Shown here piece after piece: positions 1-5,499 of a stretch of 5,499 bases of DNA; the stretch's first letter is position 1; each line of letters begins with the position of its first letter. A model generated the notes under the pieces. It ran no database searches. It was not told where the DNA came from and was given only the letters and a program-made list of their open reading frames with translations. Location of the stretch: positions 1 through 5,499 of the forward strand of contig NZ_MUXV01000068.1 in assembly GCF_002014975.1 (NCBI RefSeq). The letters run 5' to 3'. A program made the translations under genes and the position numbers. The stretch comes from Moraxella bovis. GTDB taxonomy: Bacteria; Pseudomonadota; Gammaproteobacteria; Pseudomonadales; Moraxellaceae.

Positions 1-350
1 CTAAGTCGTTGGGTTGTAAAAGAAGGTATTAGTCATATTATGCATTTTAAGGAATTAAATAGTTATCTTAGTATTGATAGAAATAATGAAGTGGTTTACC
101 GTTTAACATATCTCTCGTCAGATGATGAAAATACCAAAAAACACAATTTAACCAATCATGACAAAATGGCAATGATAGAAACCATTAATTTGGTTGTTCA
201 AGACCATCAAAAATCCCAAGAAATATTAGACGAACTGTATAAAAGATATTTAGGTCAGTTAGAGCTTGTTGTTGATGGGTATATCTCTGTTTTTTTAGAG
301 CATGATGGGAAATATTTTTCTTTAAGGGGTATTAACACTCATTATCATCC
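1..350 (+). repeat. Direct repeat, left copy (identical to 1437-1786)
   Basis: Read base by base, 1-350 is identical to 1437-1786 (offset 1436). It may extend further left beyond the window. Identity stops sharply at 351: the last 49 bases of the gene then show 9 mismatches, and the following 33 bases show 4. This is the pattern of recent gene conversion or a recent duplication with a defined right boundary. Confidence 0.95.
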
Positions 351-399
351 CATAGAAAGATGTAACTTTCAAGAAATATATGCCTTAACCATTCTTTAA
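1..399 (+). CDS. Array copy 1: secreted-family protein, 5' end cut by window edge
   Basis: The frame is open from the first base to the TAA at 397-399 and shows the last 132 residues. The first visible codons (LSRWVVKEGISH) match array copy 3, so the true start lies outside the window, and the ATG at 40 is an internal methionine rather than the start. By comparison with copies 2 and 3, about 80 residues are missing, including a presumed signal peptide and the first conserved Cys. Visible family marks are the helical stretch ending in LDELYKRYLGQ, the segment FLEHDGKYFSLRG, and the C-terminal Cys in HPIERCNF. The DNA is very AT-rich: 28% and 30% GC in bases 1-60 and 61-120. No known family was recognised. 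A periplasmic T6SS immunity role is inferred from paralogues and neighbours. Whether the missing part is intact cannot be seen. Confidence 0.8.
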   Translation, partial: LSRWVVKEGISHIMHFKELNSYLSIDRNNEVVYRLTYLSSDDENTKKHNLTNHDKMAMIETINLVVQDHQKSQEILDELYKRYLGQLELVVDGYISVFLEHDGKYFSLRGINTHYHPIERCNFQEIYALTIL

Positions 400-401
400 A
401 T

Positions 402-432
402 GGCAATGGAACATCCTCCGTGCCGACAGAAG
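402..432 (+). repeat. 31-base post-stop repeat, copy 1 of 3
   Basis: This sequence begins GGCAATGGAACATCC and ends CAGAAG. It sits just after the stop of array copy 1 and recurs at 1133-1163 and 1838-1868 with few changes and no length change. It shows no strong self-complementarity and no T-run, so it does not look like a terminator. It is best read as spacer carried along in the tandem duplication of a gene-plus-spacer unit. The conserved spacing could also mean a shared regulatory or RNA-level function. Confidence 0.85.
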
Positions 433-463
433 CCTAACCATCCCCAAAGAATAAGGAATTACA

Positions 464-1123
464 ATGAAGTATTTATCATTTGTTGCACTTTTTGCACTAT
501 TAAATTCAGTTTATGCTAAGCCCTATCTACCAGCTGAGTATTATGACCCTATAACATGTCAGTTGATAGATGTTAATAAAAATACACAGCAGTCACAAGA
601 GGTAATACATCAACATGAGCCATATGTTGGCATACCCCTTAACAGAAATAAAAAACTCATTTCTTACGATAAATTTATGAATTCATTAGAGGTTTCATTG
701 GGAGAATACATATCAGATAGAAGTCGTTGGGCAGAAAGAGAGGGGATTGATAATTCTCTCGTACTGAATGAATTAAATGGCATTTTAAAAATAATCAGAG
801 ACAACCGTGATATTTACAATGTCTCTTACTCAACACTAGATTTAAAAAATATACTCAAAAAAGGTTATCATATAAATAATAATGAAATGTTAGCTATGCT
901 AGAAGTTATCAATATATTTATCGACGACAAAGAAAAATCCAGCGAATTACTTGAAGAACTTTATGAGAGATATATAGGGCAAATAAGTATGATAGAACAA
1001 GGTAGTGTTATGGCTTTTTTGGAGTATGATGGAATGTATTTTTCTATGAGTGGTACAAAAATTGCATTTCACCCACTAGAACAATGTAATGGTAGCTATT
1101 TATATGGAATTTACATTGAATAA
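464..1123 (+). CDS. Array copy 2: intact secreted protein, candidate T6SS immunity protein
   Basis: This 219-residue protein has a clear Sec signal peptide. Lys2 is followed by a hydrophobic core and a small-residue site, with probable cleavage after VYA at residue 18. There is no lipobox Cys, so the mature protein should be soluble in the periplasm. AAGGA at 453-457 lies 6 bases before the ATG and supports this start. Features shared with copy 3 are AxYY followed by Cys32, VGIP near residue 55, KKLISYDKF, SRW, the helical LLEELYERYIGQ at 162-173, FLEYDGMYFSMSG at 185-197, and Cys208. Cys32 and Cys208 could form a disulfide tying the two ends together. In the best-conserved 33-residue core, 17 positions match copies 1 and 3. 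No catalytic motif and no known family were recognised. The immunity role is inferred from export, tandem paralogues and adjacent T6SS genes. A 64-base spacer with no terminator separates it from copy 1, so co-transcription is likely. Confidence 0.85.
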   Translation: MKYLSFVALFALLNSVYAKPYLPAEYYDPITCQLIDVNKNTQQSQEVIHQHEPYVGIPLNRNKKLISYDKFMNSLEVSLGEYISDRSRWAEREGIDNSLVLNELNGILKIIRDNRDIYNVSYSTLDLKNILKKGYHINNNEMLAMLEVINIFIDDKEKSSELLEELYERYIGQISMIEQGSVMAFLEYDGMYFSMSGTKIAFHPLEQCNGSYLYGIYIE

Positions 1124-1132
1124 ATAAATTCA

Positions 1133-1163
1133 GGCAATGGAACATCCTCTTTACTGGCAGAAG
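1133..1163 (+). repeat. 31-base post-stop repeat, copy 2 of 3
   Basis: This is the same 31-base element as at 402-432, starting GGCAATGGAACATCC and ending CAGAAG. It begins 9 bases after the stop of array copy 2. The similarity continues loosely past the repeat (CCCCAAAGA, then AAGGA) up to the start codon of the next gene, as at the first spacer. The whole spacer therefore belongs to the duplicated unit. Confidence 0.85.
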
Positions 1164-1194
1164 CCTCACCGCCCCCAAAGACCAAGGAGTCATC

Positions 1195-1377
1195 ATGAAA
1201 TACTTTATCGCCACGCTATTTGCTCTTATCCATACAACTGCCTTTTCGGCACCACCTTATGAGTCAGCAGATTATTATAGCGAAAAACATTGCACTCCTA
1301 AGCATACATTTGAATATGACTATATACCGCCTCCACCTGTATACATAGGCATCCCTATGACAGAAAAGTTAAACTGA
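1195..1377 (+). CDS. N-terminal fragment of array copy 3, with signal peptide
   Basis: This 60-residue reading frame starts MKYFIATLFALIHTTAFSA, a typical Sec signal peptide with likely cleavage after AFSA at residue 19. The mature part would be about 41 residues with ADYY, Cys33, a proline run (PPPP) and YIGIP. It ends at TGA 1375-1377, where it leaves the family alignment. If made alone it would be exported but would lack the whole helical core and the partner Cys, so it is unlikely to work by itself. A separate function as a short periplasmic peptide cannot be excluded. It is the 5' part of the broken gene, not an independent gene family. Confidence 0.55.
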   Translation: MKYFIATLFALIHTTAFSAPPYESADYYSEKHCTPKHTFEYDYIPPPPVYIGIPMTEKLN

Positions 1378-1379
1378 TG
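1364..1379 (+). other. Frameshift junction: A-run, GTTAAAC heptamer and TGATG stop-start
   Basis: The upstream frame reads GAA AAG TTA AAC TGA, and the downstream frame reads GTT AAA CTG ATG. The downstream frame is -1 relative to the upstream one. GTTAAAC (1368-1374) sits in the correct phase for a -1 slip (G TTA AAC), directly before the TGA, and the TGA overlaps the ATG. GUUAAAC is known as the slippery site of equine arteritis virus. Its efficiency in bacteria is not established here. The alternative is loss of one A from AAAAA. Confidence 0.6.
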
Positions 1380-1835
1380 TCTTTTGATGAGTTTTTATCT
1401 CGTTTTGAAGTATCTTTGGATAAACATACAGACGATCTAAGTCGTTGGGTTGTAAAAGAAGGTATTAGTCATATTATGCATTTTAAGGAATTAAATAGTT
1501 ATCTTAGTATTGATAGAAATAATGAAGTGGTTTACCGTTTAACATATCTCTCGTCAGATGATGAAAATACCAAAAAACACAATTTAACCAATCATGACAA
1601 AATGGCAATGATAGAAACCATTAATTTGGTTGTTCAAGACCATCAAAAATCCCAAGAAATATTAGACGAACTGTATAAAAGATATTTAGGTCAGTTAGAG
1701 CTTGTTGTTGATGGGTATATCTCTGTTTTTTTAGAGCATGATGGGAAATATTTTTCTTTAAGGGGTATTAACACTCATTATCATCCTATAAAAAGATGTA
1801 ATTTTAAAGTAGTGTATGCCTTATCTATTCTTTAA
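1377..1835 (+). CDS. C-terminal fragment of array copy 3, lacking a signal peptide
   Basis: This 152-residue frame opens at an ATG that overlaps the stop of the upstream fragment as TGATG, an arrangement that permits termination-reinitiation. It has no good ribosome site of its own; only GAAAAG lies near. The N-terminus (MSFDEFLSRFEVSLDK) is amphipathic rather than hydrophobic, so a product made from here would stay in the cytoplasm. It carries the family core, including LDELYKRYLGQ, FLEHDGKYFSLRG and Cys141. From residue 21 to residue 136 it is identical to copy 1. The final residues differ: KRCNFKVVYALSIL here against ERCNFQEIYALTIL in copy 1. It is most likely the 3' part of a broken secreted protein gene. 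Confidence 0.6.
   Translation: MSFDEFLSRFEVSLDKHTDDLSRWVVKEGISHIMHFKELNSYLSIDRNNEVVYRLTYLSSDDENTKKHNLTNHDKMAMIETINLVVQDHQKSQEILDELYKRYLGQLELVVDGYISVFLEHDGKYFSLRGINTHYHPIKRCNFKVVYALSIL
1437..1786 (+). repeat. Direct repeat, right copy (identical to 1-350)
   Basis: This is the second copy of the 350-base exact repeat, starting 60 bases into the C-terminal fragment of copy 3. Homologous recombination between the two would remove 1,436 bases, including all of array copy 2 and the frameshift region. That would leave a single fused gene with the 5' end of copy 1 and the 3' end of copy 3. The repeat is also long enough to mislead short-read assembly. Confidence 0.95.
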
Positions 1836-1837
1836 AT

Positions 1838-1868
1838 GGCAATGGCACATCCTCCGTACTGGCAGAAG
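1838..1868 (+). repeat. 31-base post-stop repeat, copy 3 of 3
   Basis: This third copy begins GGCAATGGCACATCC and ends CAGAAG, right after the stop of array copy 3. Unlike the first two copies, similarity ends exactly here: the next bases (TTCAATGACACC) do not match the other spacers. Position 1868/1869 is therefore the right-hand edge of the tandem array and its junction with the T6SS gene leader. Confidence 0.85.
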
Positions 1869-1922
1869 TTCAATGACACCAAACATCCATCATTTGCTTC
1901 CACCACAATTATGATTTGGTTG

Positions 1923-1952
1923 TGGACTTTTGGTGAGATATTTTGTTATGAT
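1923..1952 (+). promoter_or_regulatory. Possible sigma-70-type promoter of tssH, extended -10
   Basis: TATGAT at 1947-1952 matches the -10 consensus at five of six positions and is preceded by TG one base upstream (1944-1945), the extended -10 pattern. A weak -35, TGGACT at 1923-1928, lies 18 bases away. Transcription would begin about 25 bases before the tssH ATG, leaving a short leader with AAGGA at 1974-1978. AT-rich DNA gives such matches by chance, so this is only a candidate. Confidence 0.4.
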
Positions 1953-1984
1953 ATTGCTTTTAAGCCACCAAACAAGGAACCGAT

Positions 1985-4636
1985 ATGTCTCAAATCAACC
2001 GCTCTGCTTTATTTGCCAAACTAAATACATCACTATATAAGAGCCTTGAAAGTGCTTTTATGTTTGCCAAGTTGCGTGAAAATAGGTATGTTGAACTCTC
2101 CCATTGGATATATCAAATATTACAAATGGACGATACGGATTTACGATTCATAGAGGGTCATTTTGAACTAAATCACGACTATCTAATAAGCGACATTGCA
2201 AACCACTTAAAAACCCTAAAAACAGGCTATGAACAGGTCAGTGACTTCTCTGATGACGTCATGACACTCATTGAAGAGTCATGGCTGTACGTCTCCATAA
2301 ACTTTAATCAAACACGCATCACCACAGGTCATCTTATTTACACACTGTTAGAATCCAACCAGTTTAAACACCAACTTCTTAGAATCAGTTCCGAATTTGG
2401 CAAAATCAATACTCAAAAGCTGTATGACGACTACAACCAAATATGCCAACATTCCATTGAAAAACCCACAGCTCAGGAAGTCTCCTTGTCACCCAGTGAC
2501 CCAACGGGGCAATCTGCCTTGGCACGTTTTGGCACCAATCTTACCGAGCAGGCACGACAAGAGAAGTTAGACCCCGTTACAGGCAGGGATAACGAAATCC
2601 GCCAAATGGTGGATATACTCTCTCGCAAAAAGCAGAACAACCCATTATTGACTGGTGAGGCTGGTGTAGGAAAGACTGCTGTCGTTGAAGGTCTTGCTCT
2701 AAAAATTGCTCAAGGCGATGTGCCAAACCACCTAAGAGAAGTTGAAATCATCTTACTTGATATCGGTGCACTCAAGGCAGGAGCAAGTGTCTCTGGTGAG
2801 TTTGAAAATCGCCTAAAAGCAGTTATCAAAGAAGTCCACCAAAGTCCCAAGCCTATCATCTTGTTCATTGATGAGATTCATACATTAGTGGGTGCTGGCG
2901 GTGCTGCAGGTACAGGCGATGCCGCCAATCTTTTAAAACCCGCTTTGGCAAGAGGCGAGCTTCGCACCATTGGTGCAACCACATGGTCAGAATACAAAAA
3001 ATATTTTGAAAAAGACCCCGCACTTACCCGAAGATTTCAAGTCATTCAAGTGCCAGAACCCAACCAAAAAGTGGCAACTGATATGCTAAGGGGCTTGGTG
3101 GACAGACTAGAATCCCATCATCAGGTACTCATCTTAGAAGATGCCGTGCAAACTGCTGTCAAATTCTCAGCTCGCTATATTCCTGCACGACAATTGCCAG
3201 ACAAAGCTATTAGCATTCTTGATACCGCTTGTGCTAGGGTTGCCGTCAGCTTAAACAGCACCCCCCTGTCTATCACCACCAAAGAAGAAAGCATAAAATC
3301 CATCGAACAGCAGATTCACCAGCTTCAAAAACAACAAGAATCAGGCTACCTAACCGATGGCGATGTCATTGCACAAAAACAGCAACAAATCCAAGCCATA
3401 CAGTCAGAGTTGGATGTTATCAATGCACAATATCAAGACCAAAAACAACTTGTCGAGGCACTTCATGCAATCAGAGCATCCATAACCTCATCGGATGATG
3501 ATAAACCAGAAGAAATAAAAGCCCTCAAGGCAGAGCAACAAGCACTTATCACAAAACTTCAGACCATACAAAAACAAGAGACATTGGTTCATCCTGTGGT
3601 AGATTCTCATCTCATCGCTCAAATCATTGCTGAATGGACAGGCATTCCCATTGGAAAAATGATGGATGATGAAGTGCAAAAAATCCTTCATTTATCAGAA
3701 ACGCTCAACCAACGAATCATCGGTCAGCCTCATGCAACTGATATGATAGCCAAACGCATACAGACCGCCAGAGCCAATCTAGACAACCCCAACAAACCGA
3801 TTGGCGTCTTTATGCTAACAGGACCCTCTGGCGTGGGCAAAACCGAAACCGCCCTCGCACTGGCAGACATCATGTATGGCGGTGAACAAAACCTCATTAC
3901 CATCAACATGAGTGAATACCAAGAACCTCATACCGTCTCCACGCTTAAAGGTGCCCCTCCAGGATATGTCGGCTATGGTGAAGGTGGCGTACTGACTGAA
4001 GCCGTTCGCAGACGTCCTTATAGTGTTGTCCTGCTAGATGAGATAGAAAAGGCTCATCCCGATGTTTATGAGATTTTCTTTCAGGTCTTTGATAAAGGAT
4101 TTATGGAAGATGGCGAGGGTCGCTATATTGACTTCAAAAACACCATCATCATCCTAACCACCAATGTCGGCTCAGAGCTTACCCTAACTTTATGTCAAGA
4201 CGAGCTTCTAAAACCCGATATAGAAGGACTGGCTACGGCATTAAGAGAGCCTCTATTGCAGACTTTTCCGGCGGCACTTTTGGGTAGAATCCAAAACATT
4301 CCCTACTACCCACTCAATCACGAGATGATGTCACACATCATCACCCTGCAACTAAACAAAGTCATCAAACGCATGCAGGATAATCATAACATCACATTAA
4401 GCCATGATGATGCCGTCATCACCCTCATCGCCAACCGCTGTCAAGAAATAGAGTCAGGCGGTCGTATGATTGATGCCATCATCACCAATCACATCCTGCC
4501 CATGATAAGTCATGAGATACTTTTATCTATCGGCAATCCTAGTCCCATAAGAAACATGACATTGACCGTTGTTGATAATGAATTTAAACTTACCATTGAT
4601 AGACACACTCAACATGAAGACATCCCATGCCCCTAA
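1985..4636 (+). CDS. tssH: TssH (ClpV), T6SS sheath-recycling AAA+ ATPase
   Basis: TssH is the cytoplasmic hexameric unfoldase that pulls apart contracted TssB/TssC sheath so subunits can be reused. The 883 residues fit the usual family length. An N-domain of about 150 residues ([29 protein letters not shown]) is the sheath-binding part in known ClpV. The linker motif [13 protein letters not shown] leads into ATPase 1, with Walker A GEAGVGKT at 224-231, pore loop GASVSGEF at 266-273, Walker B FIDE at 294-297 and arginines 349-350. A Gln-rich coiled-coil middle domain spans about 432-531. ATPase 2 has Walker A GPSGVGKT at 613-620, pore loop [13 protein letters not shown] at 656-668, Walker B LLDE at 683-686 and the sensor-2 GGR at 825-827. 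GGRMIDAI and the ClpV-type N-domain favour TssH over housekeeping ClpB. All catalytic motifs are intact. The start is supported by AAGGA 6 bases upstream. The last 10 bases overlap the next gene. Confidence 0.97.
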   Translation: MSQINRSALFAKLNTSLYKSLESAFMFAKLRENRYVELSHWIYQILQMDDTDLRFIEGHFELNHDYLISDIANHLKTLKTGYEQVSDFSDDVMTLIEESWLYVSINFNQTRITTGHLIYTLLESNQFKHQLLRISSEFGKINTQKLYDDYNQICQHSIEKPTAQEVSLSPSDPTGQSALARFGTNLTEQARQEKLDPVTGRDNEIRQMVDILSRKKQNNPLLTGEAGVGKTAVVEGLALKIAQGDVPNHLREVEIILLDIGALKAGASVSGEFENRLKAVIKEVHQSPKPIILFIDEIHTLVGAGGAAGTGDAANLLKPALARGELRTIGATTWSEYKKYFEKDPALTRRFQVIQVPEPNQKVATDMLRGLVDRLESHHQVLILEDAVQTAVKFSARYIPARQLPDKAISILDTACARVAVSLNSTPLSITTKEESIKSIEQQIHQLQKQQESGYLTDGDVIAQKQQQIQAIQSELDVINAQYQDQKQLVEALHAIRASITSSDDDKPEEIKALKAEQQALITKLQTIQKQETLVHPVVDSHLIAQIIAEWTGIPIGKMMDDEVQKILHLSETLNQRIIGQPHATDMIAKRIQTARANLDNPNKPIGVFMLTGPSGVGKTETALALADIMYGGEQNLITINMSEYQEPHTVSTLKGAPPGYVGYGEGGVLTEAVRRRPYSVVLLDEIEKAHPDVYEIFFQVFDKGFMEDGEGRYIDFKNTIIILTTNVGSELTLTLCQDELLKPDIEGLATALREPLLQTFPAALLGRIQNIPYYPLNHEMMSHIITLQLNKVIKRMQDNHNITLSHDDAVITLIANRCQEIESGGRMIDAIITNHILPMISHEILLSIGNPSPIRNMTLTVVDNEFKLTIDRHTQHEDIPCP

Positions 4637-5484
4637 CCCGTTACTACATCCTAGAAAACGACACCACCACAGCAGGCGGTATCGTCCAGACAACCACCAA
4701 TCCCATTGTCTTTAATGTAGATGGCAAAAAGCAAAGCTGTATCGGCGATGATGTCTGGTGTTCTGCTTGTCAATCAATGGGCAAAATTGTACCAACAGGT
4801 CCAAGATTGTCTTTTTCTTTGGGTGGAGCAATGCCTGCTTTAAATGATGATTTGTGTCTATGCAAATGCACTCCACCACCAAAACTTGTGCATTCACAGA
4901 CAAGTTTTAAAGAGATTATTGATGATAATAGACTTGCCCAATATCGCCAAGCACAAGCACAGTATCGCCAAGCAAAATTACAAAACAATCTAACCAGCAC
5001 CAAGGCTAACGATAACTTGCCAAACTTTACCGTGCATTTTAGAAGACCTGATGATTATCAAGGGAGGTATGGGTTTGATTGGTTAAGAGATGAGTATATT
5101 TATCCTTTGGTTGAGGTTAATAGCAAAAAACAGCGATTATTTCAAGGGTTGGATATTAAAAACTTAATTGGCGAATATCGCAAATTTAAAACGCAATCCA
5201 TAAAAGAATTGGATAATATAGACAATCCAAACTATACCCCTACTTGGCTAACCCTATTTGCCCCGACCAATTCTGTTGGTGTTAGTCAAGTCTCATTAAA
5301 GTTGCGTATAGATTCAGATGAAACCAATCCGCAATCTTTAACCGATAATGGTATAGCCTTATCTTTTGAGTGTAGTCAAGGACTGCAGATAGCCACACCT
5401 ACACTATCATTGGGTCAAGCTTTATCACAAATGACCAAACAACAAATCCATTTTGATGATACCATTCTTATTCAAGAAGCTTGA
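4627..5484 (+). CDS. PAAR-type T6SS spike-tip protein with uncharacterised C-terminal tail
   Basis: This 285-residue protein begins inside tssH (ATG 4627; tssH stop 4634-4636), so translational coupling is likely. Only a weak AAGA precedes the start. Residues 1 to about 87 look like a Cys-rich PAAR domain: RYYILENDTTTAGGIV, Cys38, a CxxC at 45-48, a GPR and Gly-rich segment, then DDLCLCKCTPPP with Cys77, 79 and 81. PAAR proteins sharpen the VgrG tip, bind a metal ion and carry effectors. A linker with a duplicated heptapeptide (104-117) follows. The tail from about 121 contains HFRRPDDYQGRYGFDWLRDE and a probably beta-rich end (SLKLRIDSDETNP). I recall similar FDWLRDE segments in other T6SS-associated proteins but could not verify this. 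No catalytic toxin motif was seen, so it may be an adaptor, a cargo carrier or a new effector. GC falls from 53% (4621-4680) to 32% (5101-5160), consistent with a mosaic gene. The stop lies 15 bases before the window end, so truncation of a longer form cannot be judged. Confidence 0.85.
   Translation: MPLTRYYILENDTTTAGGIVQTTTNPIVFNVDGKKQSCIGDDVWCSACQSMGKIVPTGPRLSFSLGGAMPALNDDLCLCKCTPPPKLVHSQTSFKEIIDDNRLAQYRQAQAQYRQAKLQNNLTSTKANDNLPNFTVHFRRPDDYQGRYGFDWLRDEYIYPLVEVNSKKQRLFQGLDIKNLIGEYRKFKTQSIKELDNIDNPNYTPTWLTLFAPTNSVGVSQVSLKLRIDSDETNPQSLTDNGIALSFECSQGLQIATPTLSLGQALSQMTKQQIHFDDTILIQEA
4936..4977 (+). repeat. Tandem 21-base repeat in the PAAR linker
   Basis: Two in-frame 21-base units (4936-4956 and 4957-4977) encode AQYRQAQ and AQYRQAK. 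They lie between the PAAR domain and the tail. The seven-residue period, rich in Ala, Gln and Arg, fits a short helix or coiled-coil spacer. Such a unit could change in number by slippage and alter linker length. Confidence 0.8.
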
Positions 5485-5499
5485 ATTATCAAACCAACT

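Larger units (their letters stand above)
1195..1835 (+). pseudogene. Array copy 3: frameshifted paralogue of copy 2
   Basis: Two overlapping frames together match copy 2 from end to end. The first (1195-1377) gives the signal peptide, Cys33 and YIGIPMTEK. The second (1377-1835) gives the rest. Adding one base in the short A-run at 1364-1367 yields IGIPMTEKVKLMSFDEF, which aligns without gaps with VGIPLNRNKKLISYDKF of copy 2. The restored protein would be 213 residues, close to the 219 of copy 2. The break separates the export signal from the conserved core and puts the two conserved cysteines on different polypeptides. AAGGAG at 1184-1189, 5 bases before the ATG, is the strongest ribosome site in the array. 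Explanations are a true one-base deletion, a sequencing or assembly error, or translational recoding at GTTAAAC followed by TGATG. A decayed gene or an error is the simplest reading. Confidence 0.8.

Noticed and set aside
40..399. Treating the ATG at 40 as the start of a 119-residue gene
   Set aside because: The frame is open upstream and the preceding codons match copy 3, where the same ATG is internal. There is no ribosome site before it.
1903..1925. CCACAA / TTGTGG inverted repeat as terminator or operator
   Set aside because: The stem is only 6 bp with an 11-base loop and no proper T-run follows. Such pairs are common by chance, though it does touch the candidate -35.
1836..2024. 62-codon + strand frame starting immediately after the array copy 3 stop
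   Set aside because: It has no ribosome site, starts inside the 31-base repeat, overlaps the tssH start and encodes a low-complexity chance sequence. The matching ATG at 400 after copy 1 opens only a short unrelated frame.
2253..2262. Perfect palindrome ATGACGTCAT
   Set aside because: It lies inside the tssH N-domain coding sequence and is fully explained by the codons. No second copy was noticed.
3488..3691. Minus-strand frame within tssH
   Set aside because: It lies antisense to the conserved middle domain and ATPase 2 entry of tssH, with no family features. It is a shadow frame.
1985..4636. Housekeeping ClpB instead of TssH
   Set aside because: The N-domain ([27 protein letters not shown]), the GASVSGEF pore loop and the adjacent PAAR gene fit ClpV/TssH. 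The ClpB N-domain is different.
4712..5003. Two overlapping minus-strand frames within the PAAR gene
   Set aside because: Both are antisense to the Cys-rich PAAR domain. Their Cys and His content is simply the complement of that coding sequence.

Overview
The window comes from an AT-rich Gram-negative bacterium and lies in a type VI secretion system (T6SS) region. Two genes set the context: a full-length TssH/ClpV unfoldase and a PAAR-type spike-tip protein. The TssH N-terminus and the Cys-rich PAAR style recall Acinetobacter/Moraxella-like gammaproteobacteria. That placement is from memory and tentative.

Positions 1-1868 hold a tandem array of three related genes, all on the + strand. Copy 1 (1-399) is cut by the left edge. 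Copy 2 (464-1123) is intact, 219 aa, with a Sec signal peptide. Copy 3 (1195-1835) is split by a one-base frameshift into a signal-peptide fragment (1195-1377) and a C-terminal fragment (1377-1835) that meet at TGATG. Copies 1 and 3 share 350 identical bases (1-350 and 1437-1786), while copy 2 between them is a diverged paralogue. A 31-base sequence is conserved just after each stop codon, so the duplicated unit was gene plus spacer. The mature proteins carry two conserved cysteines, one near each end. No family was recognised. Their export, tandem amplification and position beside T6SS genes suggest periplasmic T6SS immunity proteins, which is an inference.

Positions 1836-1984 are the junction between the array and the T6SS genes. 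They hold the third 31-base repeat and a plausible extended -10 promoter. tssH follows (1985-4636), and its last 10 bases overlap the PAAR gene (4627-5484), so those two are probably co-translated.

In the expected scheme, TssH disassembles contracted TssB/TssC sheath after firing, and the PAAR protein caps the VgrG spike and carries an uncharacterised tail of about 165 residues. The array proteins would protect the cell or its kin from a periplasm-acting effector. The main points of interest are the array (A-B-A layout, repaired or broken copy, possible frameshifting or reinitiation) and the unassigned PAAR tail. No RNA gene, CRISPR array, insertion sequence or convincing terminator was seen.
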